Shown here in pieces: positions 15,880 through 23,970 of a DNA stretch of 53,474 bases (position 1 is the stretch's first letter; each line of letters starts with the position of its first letter). Below the pieces are notes generated by a model. The model saw only the letters and a program-made list of their open reading frames with translations. It was not told the origin of the DNA and ran no database searches. Source of the DNA: Coriobacteriia bacterium (lineage in GTDB: Bacteria > Actinomycetota > Coriobacteriia > Coriobacteriales > Eggerthellaceae). The position numbers and the translations under genes are program-made. Location: positions 1-53,474 of the forward strand of contig JAUNWQ010000003.1 in NCBI GenBank assembly GCA_030540225.1, given 5' to 3'.

Positions 15880-16377
15880 CTAGCGATAGTTCGTGTACTG
15901 AAGCGGTTGGCCGTAGTCTTGGCCTTTCAGGAAGGCGATAACCTCCTGAAGCGTGTCGCGGGAAGCCGAGGAGACGCGGAGCTTGTCGCCTTCGATGGTC
16001 GCTTTGCACTTCAGCTTGAGGTTGCGGATGTCCTTGCTGATCTTGCTTGCCGTCTCCTTGTCAATGCCGTCGACGATCGTGGCGGAAAGACGCACGCTCT
16101 GCCCGGTTGCGGCTTGCGGCTCACCCCACTTCACAGCGGTAAGCTCGATCCCACGCTTCACGAGCTTGCTGCCGATCACGTCTTTCACCTGGCGGGCGAC
16201 GAAGTCAGCCGGTGCGTGGATCCCAAGGGTCTTGTTCTGCTTGTCGAGTGTGATTTCAGCGCCCGAGTCCTTCAGATCGTAGCGCTGCGAAATCTCGCGT
16301 TTAGCCTGCTGGAAAGCATTGTCGACTTCCTGGATGTCAACGGTCGATACGATATCGAAGCTCGATTCCTTTGCCAT
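15880..16377 (-). CDS. yajQ: YajQ family nucleotide-binding protein
   Basis: 165-residue protein of the YajQ/UPF0234 family, members of which bind cyclic di-GMP or nucleic acid. Signature sequences: AKESSFDIVSTVDIQEVDNA, REISQRYDLKDS, KLVKRGIE and ISKDIRNLKLK; two ferredoxin-like halves. The ATG at 16377 has AAGGAGG and the family N-terminus. It sits between the RodZ-like gene and rimO with short gaps. The physiological ligand here is unknown. Confidence 0.93.
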   Translation of the reverse strand: MAKESSFDIVSTVDIQEVDNAFQQAKREISQRYDLKDSGAEITLDKQNKTLGIHAPADFVARQVKDVIGSKLVKRGIELTAVKWGEPQAATGQSVRLSATIVDGIDKETASKISKDIRNLKLKCKATIEGDKLRVSSASRDTLQEVIAFLKGQDYGQPLQYTNYR

Positions 16378-16391
16378 GTGGGCCTCCTTGG

Positions 16392-17537
16392 TTATTCGGA
16401 TGTGCGGGTCGTGCTCTTCGTCGAAGTTGCGTTGCTCGACGAAGAAGAGGTGGTGCTTTTCGTGCTGTTGGATGACGACGTCGAAGTCGACTTCGTAGAA
16501 TCGCTTGAGGTTGCGCTCGACGACGAGGACGACTGGCCGTGGTCCTGCTGCCATTTCGCAAGAATCTGCGAGAAGTCGACGGTGTAGTCGTACATGCCGT
16601 TGCTGTTCTCGGTCAATTCGACCTTCTCCCCGTCGACGGTGACCTCAACTGCGCTCGAAGCGTCGGAGATGAAGCGTAGCTTAGTCGTGACGTCGAAGGA
16701 CTTCTCGGCCGGCCCCGTTACCGTCTCGGCGACGGATGCCGAGCTCGAATCGCCCTCGTAGATCTCGATGTAGGCGCTCGAACCCGACGCGACCTTATAG
16801 GTGAAAGTGGCCTTCGTCGGCGCGACGGAGGACTGCTGGGTCTGGGAGTCTGAGGTCGAGGTGCTCTCGGAGTCGCCTTGCGCCTGCTTGTTCGACGTAT
16901 CTGAGAAGCCCGTGATGGGCACGGTCGGCGTTTCCTGAGCGGGCTTGGACTCTTTGCCGCCGAACACGAACACGCAGATGATGATGACGATCACGGCGAT
17001 GACGCCGATGCCGATGAGCAGTGGAAGCTTCGGGCGCTGTTGCGTCACGTTCTGCGGCGCCGCGTAGAGGTTGGTGTATTGCGGGCTTCCCGGCGAGAGC
17101 GGCCTGCGCGAGGTGTGCACATGGTCGTTTCCGCGAGCTGTTCCTCGTGTGTCGTGCCTGTCGTCGAACATGAGACGCCCCGATGACCTGCGCGAGGAAT
17201 TGTCTGGCTGTCGCGAGCTCGAGCCGCGTGACGAGCGCTGTGACCTCATGTTCGGAACGCGCGACGAGTCGTTTTTCATCTTCCCCGTCTCGTAGGCGTT
17301 TGCGGCCTCGAGGTACATCCGCGTGATGGTCGTCTGATTGACGCCGACGATGCGCGCGTAGGTGGCGACCATGTTCTTCGCGTATCCGCGAGGCGGTATG
17401 CGCGTGAAATCGTCGTTCTCGATTGCGCGAATGATGTCGGCGCGAACGCGCATCTGCCGTGCGATGGATTGGACGTCCATCCCCCGGCGTTCGCGCGCTT
17501 CCCTGAGCACAGCGCCGAATGTCGTATTGCTAGCCAC
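16392..17537 (-). CDS. RodZ-like membrane protein with helix-turn-helix and DUF4115 domain
   Basis: 381 residues. The N-terminal ~75 residues are an Xre/RodZ helix-turn-helix (LREARERRGMDVQSIARQMR, IRAIENDDFTRIPPRGYAKN). A Ser/Arg-rich cytoplasmic linker (90-168) leads to a single membrane helix at 171-192 and an extracellular part with a DUF4115-type beta domain (about 236-325: TFTYKVASGSSAYIEIYEGD), then a Ser/Thr/Lys tail of about 50 residues with no clear fold. RodZ proteins link MreB to cell-wall synthesis. Placement next to ftsK fits a morphogenesis role. The low-complexity tail is unusual and could be a glycosylated or phosphorylated region. Confidence 0.88.
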   Translation of the reverse strand: MASNTTFGAVLREARERRGMDVQSIARQMRVRADIIRAIENDDFTRIPPRGYAKNMVATYARIVGVNQTTITRMYLEAANAYETGKMKNDSSRVPNMRSQRSSRGSSSRQPDNSSRRSSGRLMFDDRHDTRGTARGNDHVHTSRRPLSPGSPQYTNLYAAPQNVTQQRPKLPLLIGIGVIAVIVIIICVFVFGGKESKPAQETPTVPITGFSDTSNKQAQGDSESTSTSDSQTQQSSVAPTKATFTYKVASGSSAYIEIYEGDSSSASVAETVTGPAEKSFDVTTKLRFISDASSAVEVTVDGEKVELTENSNGMYDYTVDFSQILAKWQQDHGQSSSSSSATSSDSTKSTSTSSSNSTKSTTSSSSSNATSTKSTTRTSE

Positions 17538-17540
17538 CTT

Positions 17541-20147
17541 CTACTCCTTTGCGGCGTCGTTCGCTTCGAATGCTTTCAGTGTCTCTAGCTCCATGGCATC
17601 GACGAGAACCTCGCGCGGCTTGCTGCCGTTGGGCGGACCGACAACTCCATGTTCCTCAAGCATGTCCATTATACGACCTGCTCGCGAATACCCCACCTTC
17701 AAGCGTCTTTGAATGTTCGAGGTCGATCCAAGACCCGATGACACGACGATGTCGGCAGCTTCCCAGATAAGCGGGTCGTCCTCCTCCACATTGCCGCCTG
17801 AGCCGTCAGGCGACTGCGAGAGGTTCGTCACGATGTTGGTCTTCAAAATCTCGGAGTGGTACTCGGGCTGTCCCTGTTCCTTCAGCGCGTCTACCACAGC
17901 GTTGATCTCGTCCTCGGAGACGTAGCACCCCTGGATACGCTGCGGTTTCGCGTACTCGGGCTTGCTGAAGAGCATGTCACCCAAACCGATGAGGTTCTCG
18001 GCTCCGGGGGTGTCCAAGACAACGCGCGAGTCAATGCCGGACGCCACGTTGAACGCGATGCGATTCGTGATGTTCGCCTTGATGAGGCCGGTCACCACGT
18101 TGGTGGAAGGGCGCTGCGTCGCCACGATGAGATGAATGCCCGCGGCACGGGCAAGCTGCGCGATGCGGCTGATGGAGAACTCGACTTCCTTGCCGACGTT
18201 CATCATGAGGTCAGCAAGTTCGTCAATAATAATCACGATATAGGGAAGCTGCGTGGCAAGCTCCTCAGGGACGGGCTCCTCGGTCGTCTCCGCGCTCTCG
18301 AGAGCCGCATGCACCTTCGCGTTGTATTGGCCGATGTTTCTGGCGCCGACCTTCGAGAAGACCTTCAGGCGGCGTTCCATCTCGGCAACGCCCCAGGCGA
18401 GCGCGCTCGCCGCCTCCTTCGCCTCGGTCACGACCGGGACGTAGAGATGGGGAATCCCGTTATAGGGCGTGAATTCGACGCGCTTCGGGTCGATCATGAT
18501 GAAGCGGACTTCGGCGGGCGTCGCGCGCATGAGGATCGACATGATCATGGCGTTGATGGACACCGATTTGCCGGAGCCGGTCGTGCCGCCGATGAGCAGG
18601 TGGGGCATCTTCGCGAGGTCGGTGATGATCGACGTGCCCTCGACATCTTTGCCGATGGCCATAAGCAACGGGCCGCCATCGGCGTCCTTGAGAACATCGC
18701 CTAGGAAGACGGTCTGGCGAGTACGGTTAGGCACCTCGATGCCAACGTAGTTCGTCCCGGGAATAGGCGCGAAGATGCGAACGCCTGGGGCGGCGAGCGC
18801 GAGCGCAATGTCGTCGGAGAGCGCCGTGACGCGGCTCACGCGCACTCCTGCAGGAAGGTCTACTTTGAAGAGCGTGACCGTGGGGCCTGCGACCCATCCG
18901 ACGACGTCGGCCATGATATGGAAGTCGGCGAGCGTTTCCTGCAGGTGGGCAGCCGTGTCTTGGAGCTCGATTTCGGACGCACGGTCCTTCTCGGGGTCGT
19001 TGGAGTAGGAAAGCAGGTCCATCGAGGGCAGCGTGAACCCTTCGAGCGGCGTCGGGGCACTTGCGGGCAGTTTCGCGCGCGCCGTCCTCTTGGGCTTGGG
19101 CGCCTCTTCTTGCGGTGCCGCTGCGTCGGTGTCAGCCTTTTTGCCGAGCTTTCGCGTGAGCGACGATGACGTGCCCTCGATGGGCTCGATCCTGCGGGTC
19201 GGCATCGAGGCAGGTTGAGCCTCTCCCCCATCGGAAGTGCTTGACTGCTGCTCCTCGAGCTCGGCGAGGCGAGCCGCCTTGCGCTCTGCGCGGCCGAGGG
19301 CTCGGGTTTTCGCGGAGGAGGACGTTCCCTGTGCGATGGATTCGGGGGTTGCCAGGGGATGCGCGGCGATGACCCGCGTCTCGGCACTGCCGTCGACCTC
19401 GGGAGCTTCCTCATCTGCTGTATCGATTCCCTTTGAGTTGCGGCGAATCCTCGCGAAGGGCAACGACGCGTTCGCACCCTCCTCCGCTCGGCGCTTGGCG
19501 CCGCTTTCCCTGATTTTCTCAATAAGCTTGGAGATGGAGAAGCCGATGATGCACACGCCGGCAGCAGCGACGCCGACAACGATAACCATCGAGATGACCT
19601 GCCCGAATAATGTGATGCCGAGCCAGGCGATGCCTGCTCCGATATAGCCGCCCCGAACGGTCAGCTCATGGTCGTTGAACAGGATGCCCGCAGGGTCGCC
19701 CCCCTCAGGCAATGGCGTCGCGAGCGCGAACACCGCGAGCAGCGCGACGAAAACGAGCGCAAGACCCACTGCGACGCGGGTCGGCACGCGTTCTGCTTCG
19801 AAACGGATGAGGAAGGTGATTCCGATAGCGAGCAGGAACAGCGGCAGGATATAGGCACCGATTCCGAGCGTGAGATGAAGCGCGCTCGAAATGAAGGAGG
19901 TCACGATCGCGTCGGAGCGTATGACGGCTGCGATGAAGAGCACGACGGCCGCGACCGTGAAGGCGATGCCCACGATATCGCGTTTCGCGTACTCGTCGAT
20001 GAGCTTGCGGGAATCGCGCTTGGCGTCAGCCGCCTTCTGAGCGCGGGGATTGCGTCCCTTGCGGGTGCCTGGCTTCCCAGACCCCGCGCTTTGCGAGCGA
20101 CGGTTCGCGGCGGTGTTCCTCGACGACGAAGATGGCTTCCGAGCCAC
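17541..20147 (-). CDS. ftsK: DNA translocase FtsK/SpoIIIE
   Basis: Septal ATPase that moves chromosomes through the closing septum. 868 residues: basic N-terminal tail, about four membrane helices (positions ~58-215), a long charged linker, alpha/beta motor domain with Walker A GGTTGSGKSVS near residue 520 and Walker B IIIDELADLMM, and a C-terminal winged-helix gamma domain (DIVVSSGLGSTSNIQRRL, RIMDMLEEHGVVG) that reads KOPS-like sites. The start is GTG 20147 with TTAGGAG five bases upstream. It follows rnj by 84 bp. Confidence 0.97.
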   Translation of the reverse strand: MARKPSSSSRNTAANRRSQSAGSGKPGTRKGRNPRAQKAADAKRDSRKLIDEYAKRDIVGIAFTVAAVVLFIAAVIRSDAIVTSFISSALHLTLGIGAYILPLFLLAIGITFLIRFEAERVPTRVAVGLALVFVALLAVFALATPLPEGGDPAGILFNDHELTVRGGYIGAGIAWLGITLFGQVISMVIVVGVAAAGVCIIGFSISKLIEKIRESGAKRRAEEGANASLPFARIRRNSKGIDTADEEAPEVDGSAETRVIAAHPLATPESIAQGTSSSAKTRALGRAERKAARLAELEEQQSSTSDGGEAQPASMPTRRIEPIEGTSSSLTRKLGKKADTDAAAPQEEAPKPKRTARAKLPASAPTPLEGFTLPSMDLLSYSNDPEKDRASEIELQDTAAHLQETLADFHIMADVVGWVAGPTVTLFKVDLPAGVRVSRVTALSDDIALALAAPGVRIFAPIPGTNYVGIEVPNRTRQTVFLGDVLKDADGGPLLMAIGKDVEGTSIITDLAKMPHLLIGGTTGSGKSVSINAMIMSILMRATPAEVRFIMIDPKRVEFTPYNGIPHLYVPVVTEAKEAASALAWGVAEMERRLKVFSKVGARNIGQYNAKVHAALESAETTEEPVPEELATQLPYIVIIIDELADLMMNVGKEVEFSISRIAQLARAAGIHLIVATQRPSTNVVTGLIKANITNRIAFNVASGIDSRVVLDTPGAENLIGLGDMLFSKPEYAKPQRIQGCYVSEDEINAVVDALKEQGQPEYHSEILKTNIVTNLSQSPDGSGGNVEEDDPLIWEAADIVVSSGLGSTSNIQRRLKVGYSRAGRIMDMLEEHGVVGPPNGSKPREVLVDAMELETLKAFEANDAAKE

Positions 20148-20231
20148 TATTGCTCCTAACTGGTTCGTTGATGCTGCGTGTTTGCGAAGCAGGCCCCCGC
20201 GTCGCTGGGGCGCAGGGGCGTGTTGGGTTGT

Positions 20232-22091
20232 TTAAATCTCAAGCAGGTTGGCGATAACCATGGGGCGCTGCTTGGTGCGCTCCCACAGCAGGGACAAAAG
20301 CGCGTCGCGTGCGGCCTTCTTGGCCTCCTTGAGCGTGGCGTTCTTGCCAAGCGCCTTGCGAAGCGCGCTCTTCACGGCAGTTTCTGCGTCGCGCGCGAGG
20401 TAGGCGTCGTCTCCGCCGGTGATGCCGCGCATCTCCACCTGGACCTCGCCCTGTACCTCGTGGCGCGAAAGCGAGACGGCAGCTGCAATGCAAGCAAAGC
20501 CCTGCTCGCCGAGTGCGCAGCGCTCGTCGAGGACGTCTTGCGAGGTGTCGCCGACCGATAGGCCGTCGACATAGACGATGCCGCTCTGGACAACCTCGCC
20601 ACGATGGACGCCGCGGGGAGTGAGCTCGAGCGATTCGCCGTTCTCGCACAAAAAGATATTGTCCTTAGGTACGCCGGTTGCTTCCGCAAGGCGAGCGTGG
20701 GCGCGAAGGTGCGTCGACTCTCCATGGACAGGCATAAAGGACTTCGGCTGCACGATCGAGAGGACGATCTTGAGCTCCTCAGCACCTGCGTGTCCCGAAA
20801 CGTGGACGCGCGCACGGCTTTTATCGTACACGTCAGCGCCAATCTTCGCGAGCGAGTTGATGACGCGCGTGACGGCCTTCTCGTTGCCGGGGACAGGCGT
20901 CGCCGAGATGATGACGGTGTCGCCTTCCTCGATGTCGATCGTCTTGTGCTCGCCGTTCGCGATGCGCGCGAGGGCCGAGAGCGGCTCGCCCTGGCTGCCC
21001 GTGCACATGATGACGACCTTCTCGGGCGGGATGCCCTTCAGCTCGTAAGCATCGATGAGGTCCTCGTCGGGAATGTTGAGATATCCCAGCTTGCGGGCGA
21101 TATCGGTGTTCTGCACCATCGAGCGGCCCGTGACGACGACCTTGCGGCCGTTCGCTCGCGCGGCGTCGCAGATCTGCTGCATGCGGTGGATATGGCTCGC
21201 GAACGAGGCGATGATGACGCGCTGCTTCGCCTGGCTGATGATGCGGTTCAGGGTCTTGCCAACCTCGGCCTCGCTCGGCGTGAACGTGGACTTCGTCGCG
21301 TTCGTGGAGTCGCTCATCATGAGGTCGACTCCGATTTCGTGGTAGCGCGCAAGCGCACCGAAGTCGAAGTGGACGCCGTCGATCGGGGTCTGGTCGAGCT
21401 TGAAGTCGCCGGTGTGCAGCACGTTGCCCGCCGGGCTCTGCAGAAACACGCCCACGGCGCCGGGGATCGAATGGTTCACGGCGAAAAACTCCGTCGTGAA
21501 GCAGCCCATCTTCACCTGCTGGCCGGGCTTGATTTCAACGAGCTTGGCGTTCTTGATACGGTGCTCGGCGAGCTTTCCCTCGATGAGGCCGAGCGTGAGC
21601 TTGGTCGCATAGATGGGAACCGGGCGATCGAGATCTTTCAGGAGGTACGGAATCGTGCCCGTGTGGTCCTCGTGGCCGTGCGTGATGACGATACCGCGCA
21701 GCTTGTCGGCATGCTCAAGCACATAGGTGTAGTCCGGCAGGATAAGGTCGACGCCGGGATGATTGTCGTCGGGGAACATAAGGCCCGCGTCATCGACGAT
21801 CATGTCGTTTCCGCATTCGAACACGGTCATGTTCTTGCCAATGGCGTCAAGGCCGCCAAGAGGGATGATCTTCAGCTTGGCCTTGGGGTCCTTGCCCGCG
21901 CTCGACGAACGCTTCTTTTGAGTGGGCTTGCGCTTCTTTTGAGTGCCGTCGCCCGCTTCCCCGCCCTTGGTAAGCTGGGGGCGTTTATGCTCGAGCTTCA
22001 CATGCTTGTATGTCTTGGTTTTCTTTCCCTTCTCCGCAGCACCGTTGTCGGGCTGCCGAGAAGCTGATTCGGTATGTTTTTCCTTTTCCAT
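20232..22091 (-). CDS. rnj: Ribonuclease J
   Basis: Metallo-beta-lactamase/beta-CASP nuclease with 5'-3' exonuclease and endonuclease activity on RNA. 619 residues: a Lys-rich N-terminal extension of ~65 residues (KKRKPTQKKRSS), catalytic ITHGHEDHTGTIPYLL, HTGDFKLDQTP, beta-CASP segment TGSQGEPLSALARIA, and VSGHAGAEELK plus MPVHGESTH motifs. AAAGGAA precedes ATG 22091. A strong 16-bp hairpin lies in the 69-bp gap to dapA, i.e. at the 5' side of its own coding region (see findings). Confidence 0.97.
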   Translation of the reverse strand: MEKEKHTESASRQPDNGAAEKGKKTKTYKHVKLEHKRPQLTKGGEAGDGTQKKRKPTQKKRSSSAGKDPKAKLKIIPLGGLDAIGKNMTVFECGNDMIVDDAGLMFPDDNHPGVDLILPDYTYVLEHADKLRGIVITHGHEDHTGTIPYLLKDLDRPVPIYATKLTLGLIEGKLAEHRIKNAKLVEIKPGQQVKMGCFTTEFFAVNHSIPGAVGVFLQSPAGNVLHTGDFKLDQTPIDGVHFDFGALARYHEIGVDLMMSDSTNATKSTFTPSEAEVGKTLNRIISQAKQRVIIASFASHIHRMQQICDAARANGRKVVVTGRSMVQNTDIARKLGYLNIPDEDLIDAYELKGIPPEKVVIMCTGSQGEPLSALARIANGEHKTIDIEEGDTVIISATPVPGNEKAVTRVINSLAKIGADVYDKSRARVHVSGHAGAEELKIVLSIVQPKSFMPVHGESTHLRAHARLAEATGVPKDNIFLCENGESLELTPRGVHRGEVVQSGIVYVDGLSVGDTSQDVLDERCALGEQGFACIAAAVSLSRHEVQGEVQVEMRGITGGDDAYLARDAETAVKSALRKALGKNATLKEAKKAARDALLSLLWERTKQRPMVIANLLEI

Positions 22092-22111
22092 ATATTTCCT
22101 TTATCACGGTA

Positions 22112-22152
22112 CGCGAACGCCCGCAGGCGCAATTCACCTGCGGGCGTTCGCG
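22112..22152 (-). other. Perfect 16-bp hairpin between dapA and rnj
   Basis: CGCGAACGCCCGCAGG, 9-nt loop, exact complement. It starts 8 bp after the dapA stop and ends 20 bp before the rnj start. There is no U-tract; it could be a U-less terminator, or an RNA structure that separates the dapA and rnj messages. Confidence 0.7.
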
Positions 22153-22160
22153 CTGATCGA

Positions 22161-23057
22161 TTAAAGGACGCCGACCTCGCGCATGATCGATGCGAGGCGT
22201 GCCGATTGCTCGGCGGTGGCGTCGATAAGCGGCAGGCGCACGCCGCCGACGGGGAAGCCGACAAGCTTGAGGGCTTCCTTCACAAGAATAGGGTTCGAGG
22301 TTTCGAACAGGCCGTTCATAAGCGGCAGAAGCGCTTCGTGGGCAGCCCATGCCTCGTCCCACTTGCCTTCGGCGCACTTCGTGACGAGCTCCTTCATGCG
22401 CTCCGGCGCGACGTTGCCGGTGGTCGAGATGACGCCCGCACCGCCGAGGCGCATGATGTCATAGGTTGCAGAGTCGTCGCCGGAATACACGCTGAAGCCC
22501 TCGGGGGCGGCAGCGGCGATGGTTGCGATCTGATCCATCTTGCCGGACGCTTCCTTCACGGCAATGACGTTCTCGCAATCGTTGGCGAGGCGCAGCGTGG
22601 TCTCAGCTTCCATATTGACAACGCAGCGGCCTGGGATGTTGTAGAGGATAATGGGGAGCTCCACCGCATCCGCAATGGTCTTGAAGTGCTGGTACATTCC
22701 CTCTTGCGGAGGCTTGTTGTAGTACGGGACGACGCACATGAAGCCGTCGACACCGAGTTTCGCGACGTCCTTGGCGAAATCGACGGTGTCGGCTGTGCAG
22801 TTGTCCCCCACGTTGGCGATGACGGGGGCCTTGCCGCCGACTGCCTCGACGACGGCGCGGAAAAGCTCGATCTTCTGAGGGTAGAAGACCGTGGGGCTCT
22901 CGCCAGTGGTTCCATTGATGATAAGCGAGTCGTTACCGCCTTCGATAAGGCGCGTGGCGAGTGCCTGCGCGCGGTCGAGGTCGAGTTCGCGCTCATCGTT
23001 GAAGGGCGTGACCATAGCGGTGATCAGGCGACCGAAGCGGGGTTCAACGTTCGACAT
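22161..23057 (-). CDS. dapA: 4-hydroxy-tetrahydrodipicolinate synthase
   Basis: Condenses pyruvate and aspartate semialdehyde, first committed step of the diaminopimelate/lysine pathway. 298 residues, TIM barrel: AMVTPFNDE, NGTTGESPTV (pyruvate-binding Thr-Thr), VPYYNKPPQEGMYQHF (catalytic Tyr), ILYNIPGRC, and the Schiff-base lysine in AVKEASGK. Follows dapB by 98 bp with a hairpin between them. Confidence 0.97.
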   Translation of the reverse strand: MSNVEPRFGRLITAMVTPFNDERELDLDRAQALATRLIEGGNDSLIINGTTGESPTVFYPQKIELFRAVVEAVGGKAPVIANVGDNCTADTVDFAKDVAKLGVDGFMCVVPYYNKPPQEGMYQHFKTIADAVELPIILYNIPGRCVVNMEAETTLRLANDCENVIAVKEASGKMDQIATIAAAAPEGFSVYSGDDSATYDIMRLGGAGVISTTGNVAPERMKELVTKCAEGKWDEAWAAHEALLPLMNGLFETSNPILVKEALKLVGFPVGGVRLPLIDATAEQSARLASIMREVGVL

Positions 23058-23081
23058 GGGCGTCTCCTTAATTCATGCGTG

Positions 23082-23110
23082 CGCCTCCCCGCCATAAAGG
23101 CAAGGAGGCG
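23082..23110 (-). other. Hairpin between dapB and dapA
   Basis: CGCCTCC/GGAGGCG outer stem extended by G-U containing inner pairs (TTGCC/GGCGG on the minus strand) around a five-base loop; about 12 bp in all. No U-tract. Probably a processing or partial termination signal between two pathway genes. Confidence 0.5.
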
Positions 23111-23155
23111 AACATATGCTCGATTTATCTATTATGCCAAAGTGCGCAGGGCGGA

Positions 23156-23932
23156 TTACGCCTCATGCATGAAGTTCTCCAAACCTACAATCAGGCCCTC
23201 ACGAGCACCGACGCTCCTGATACCCAGCAAAACGCCGGGCATGTAGGACGCTCGATCCCAGGAGTCGTGGCGGATGGTGAGCGTCTGCCCCATCGATCCG
23301 AAGATGACCTCTTGGCTTGCGACAAAGCCCATCGAGCGCACGGAGTGCACCGGAACACCCGAGACGAGCGCACCGCGCGCACCTTCGGCCCCTGGAAGTT
23401 CCGTCTCGGCCCCAGGTGCCTCGCTCGCGCTGCCGCCTCGCGCATCCGAGATGATCTGCGCCGTGCGCATGGCGGTGCCCGAAGGCGCGTCCTTCTTGTT
23501 GCAGTGGTGCATCTCGATGACTTCCGCCTCGGGGAAGTAAGGGGCTGCCGCCTTGGCGAACTCCATCATGAGCACCGCGCCCGTCGTGAAGTTCGGAGCG
23601 TAGAACAAACAGGTTCCGGAAGGCGCAAGCGCTGCGAGTTCGGTGAGTTTCTCATCGGAGAGCCCCGTCGTGCCGACGACGCAATCGATGCCAGCGGGCA
23701 GCGCGCAGCGAAGGTTTCCCTCGATGACGCTCGGCTGCGTGAAATCGACGACGACGTCGAACCCGCCGGCAGCCACGGCCTCCTCCATCGAGGAGTAGAC
23801 CGTGAACGATGCCCCCTTCTTGGGGAAGGGGTCGATGCCGCAGGCGACTTCCATATCGTCTGCGGCGCTCACGGCATCGATGACCGCCGAACCCATGCGG
23901 CCGAAGCATCCAGAAACAGCTACTTTAATCAT
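23156..23932 (-). CDS. dapB: 4-hydroxy-tetrahydrodipicolinate reductase
   Basis: NAD(P)H-dependent second step after DapA. 258 residues: Rossmann start KVAVSGCFGRMGSAVIDAV, DFTQPSVIEGN, GTTGLSDEKL, APNFTTGAVLMMEFAK, the catalytic EMHHCNKKDAPSGTA (His-His and Lys), and GEVIFGSMGQ-like segment SQEVIFGSMGQTLTIRHDS. It starts 38 bp after pnp and precedes dapA; dapF lies 18 kb away on the same strand. Confidence 0.97.
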   Translation of the reverse strand: MIKVAVSGCFGRMGSAVIDAVSAADDMEVACGIDPFPKKGASFTVYSSMEEAVAAGGFDVVVDFTQPSVIEGNLRCALPAGIDCVVGTTGLSDEKLTELAALAPSGTCLFYAPNFTTGAVLMMEFAKAAAPYFPEAEVIEMHHCNKKDAPSGTAMRTAQIISDARGGSASEAPGAETELPGAEGARGALVSGVPVHSVRSMGFVASQEVIFGSMGQTLTIRHDSWDRASYMPGVLLGIRSVGAREGLIVGLENFMHEA

Positions 23933-23970
23933 GGTGTCTCCGTTTCTCGTGCAGTCGGATAGTGCGTGAT

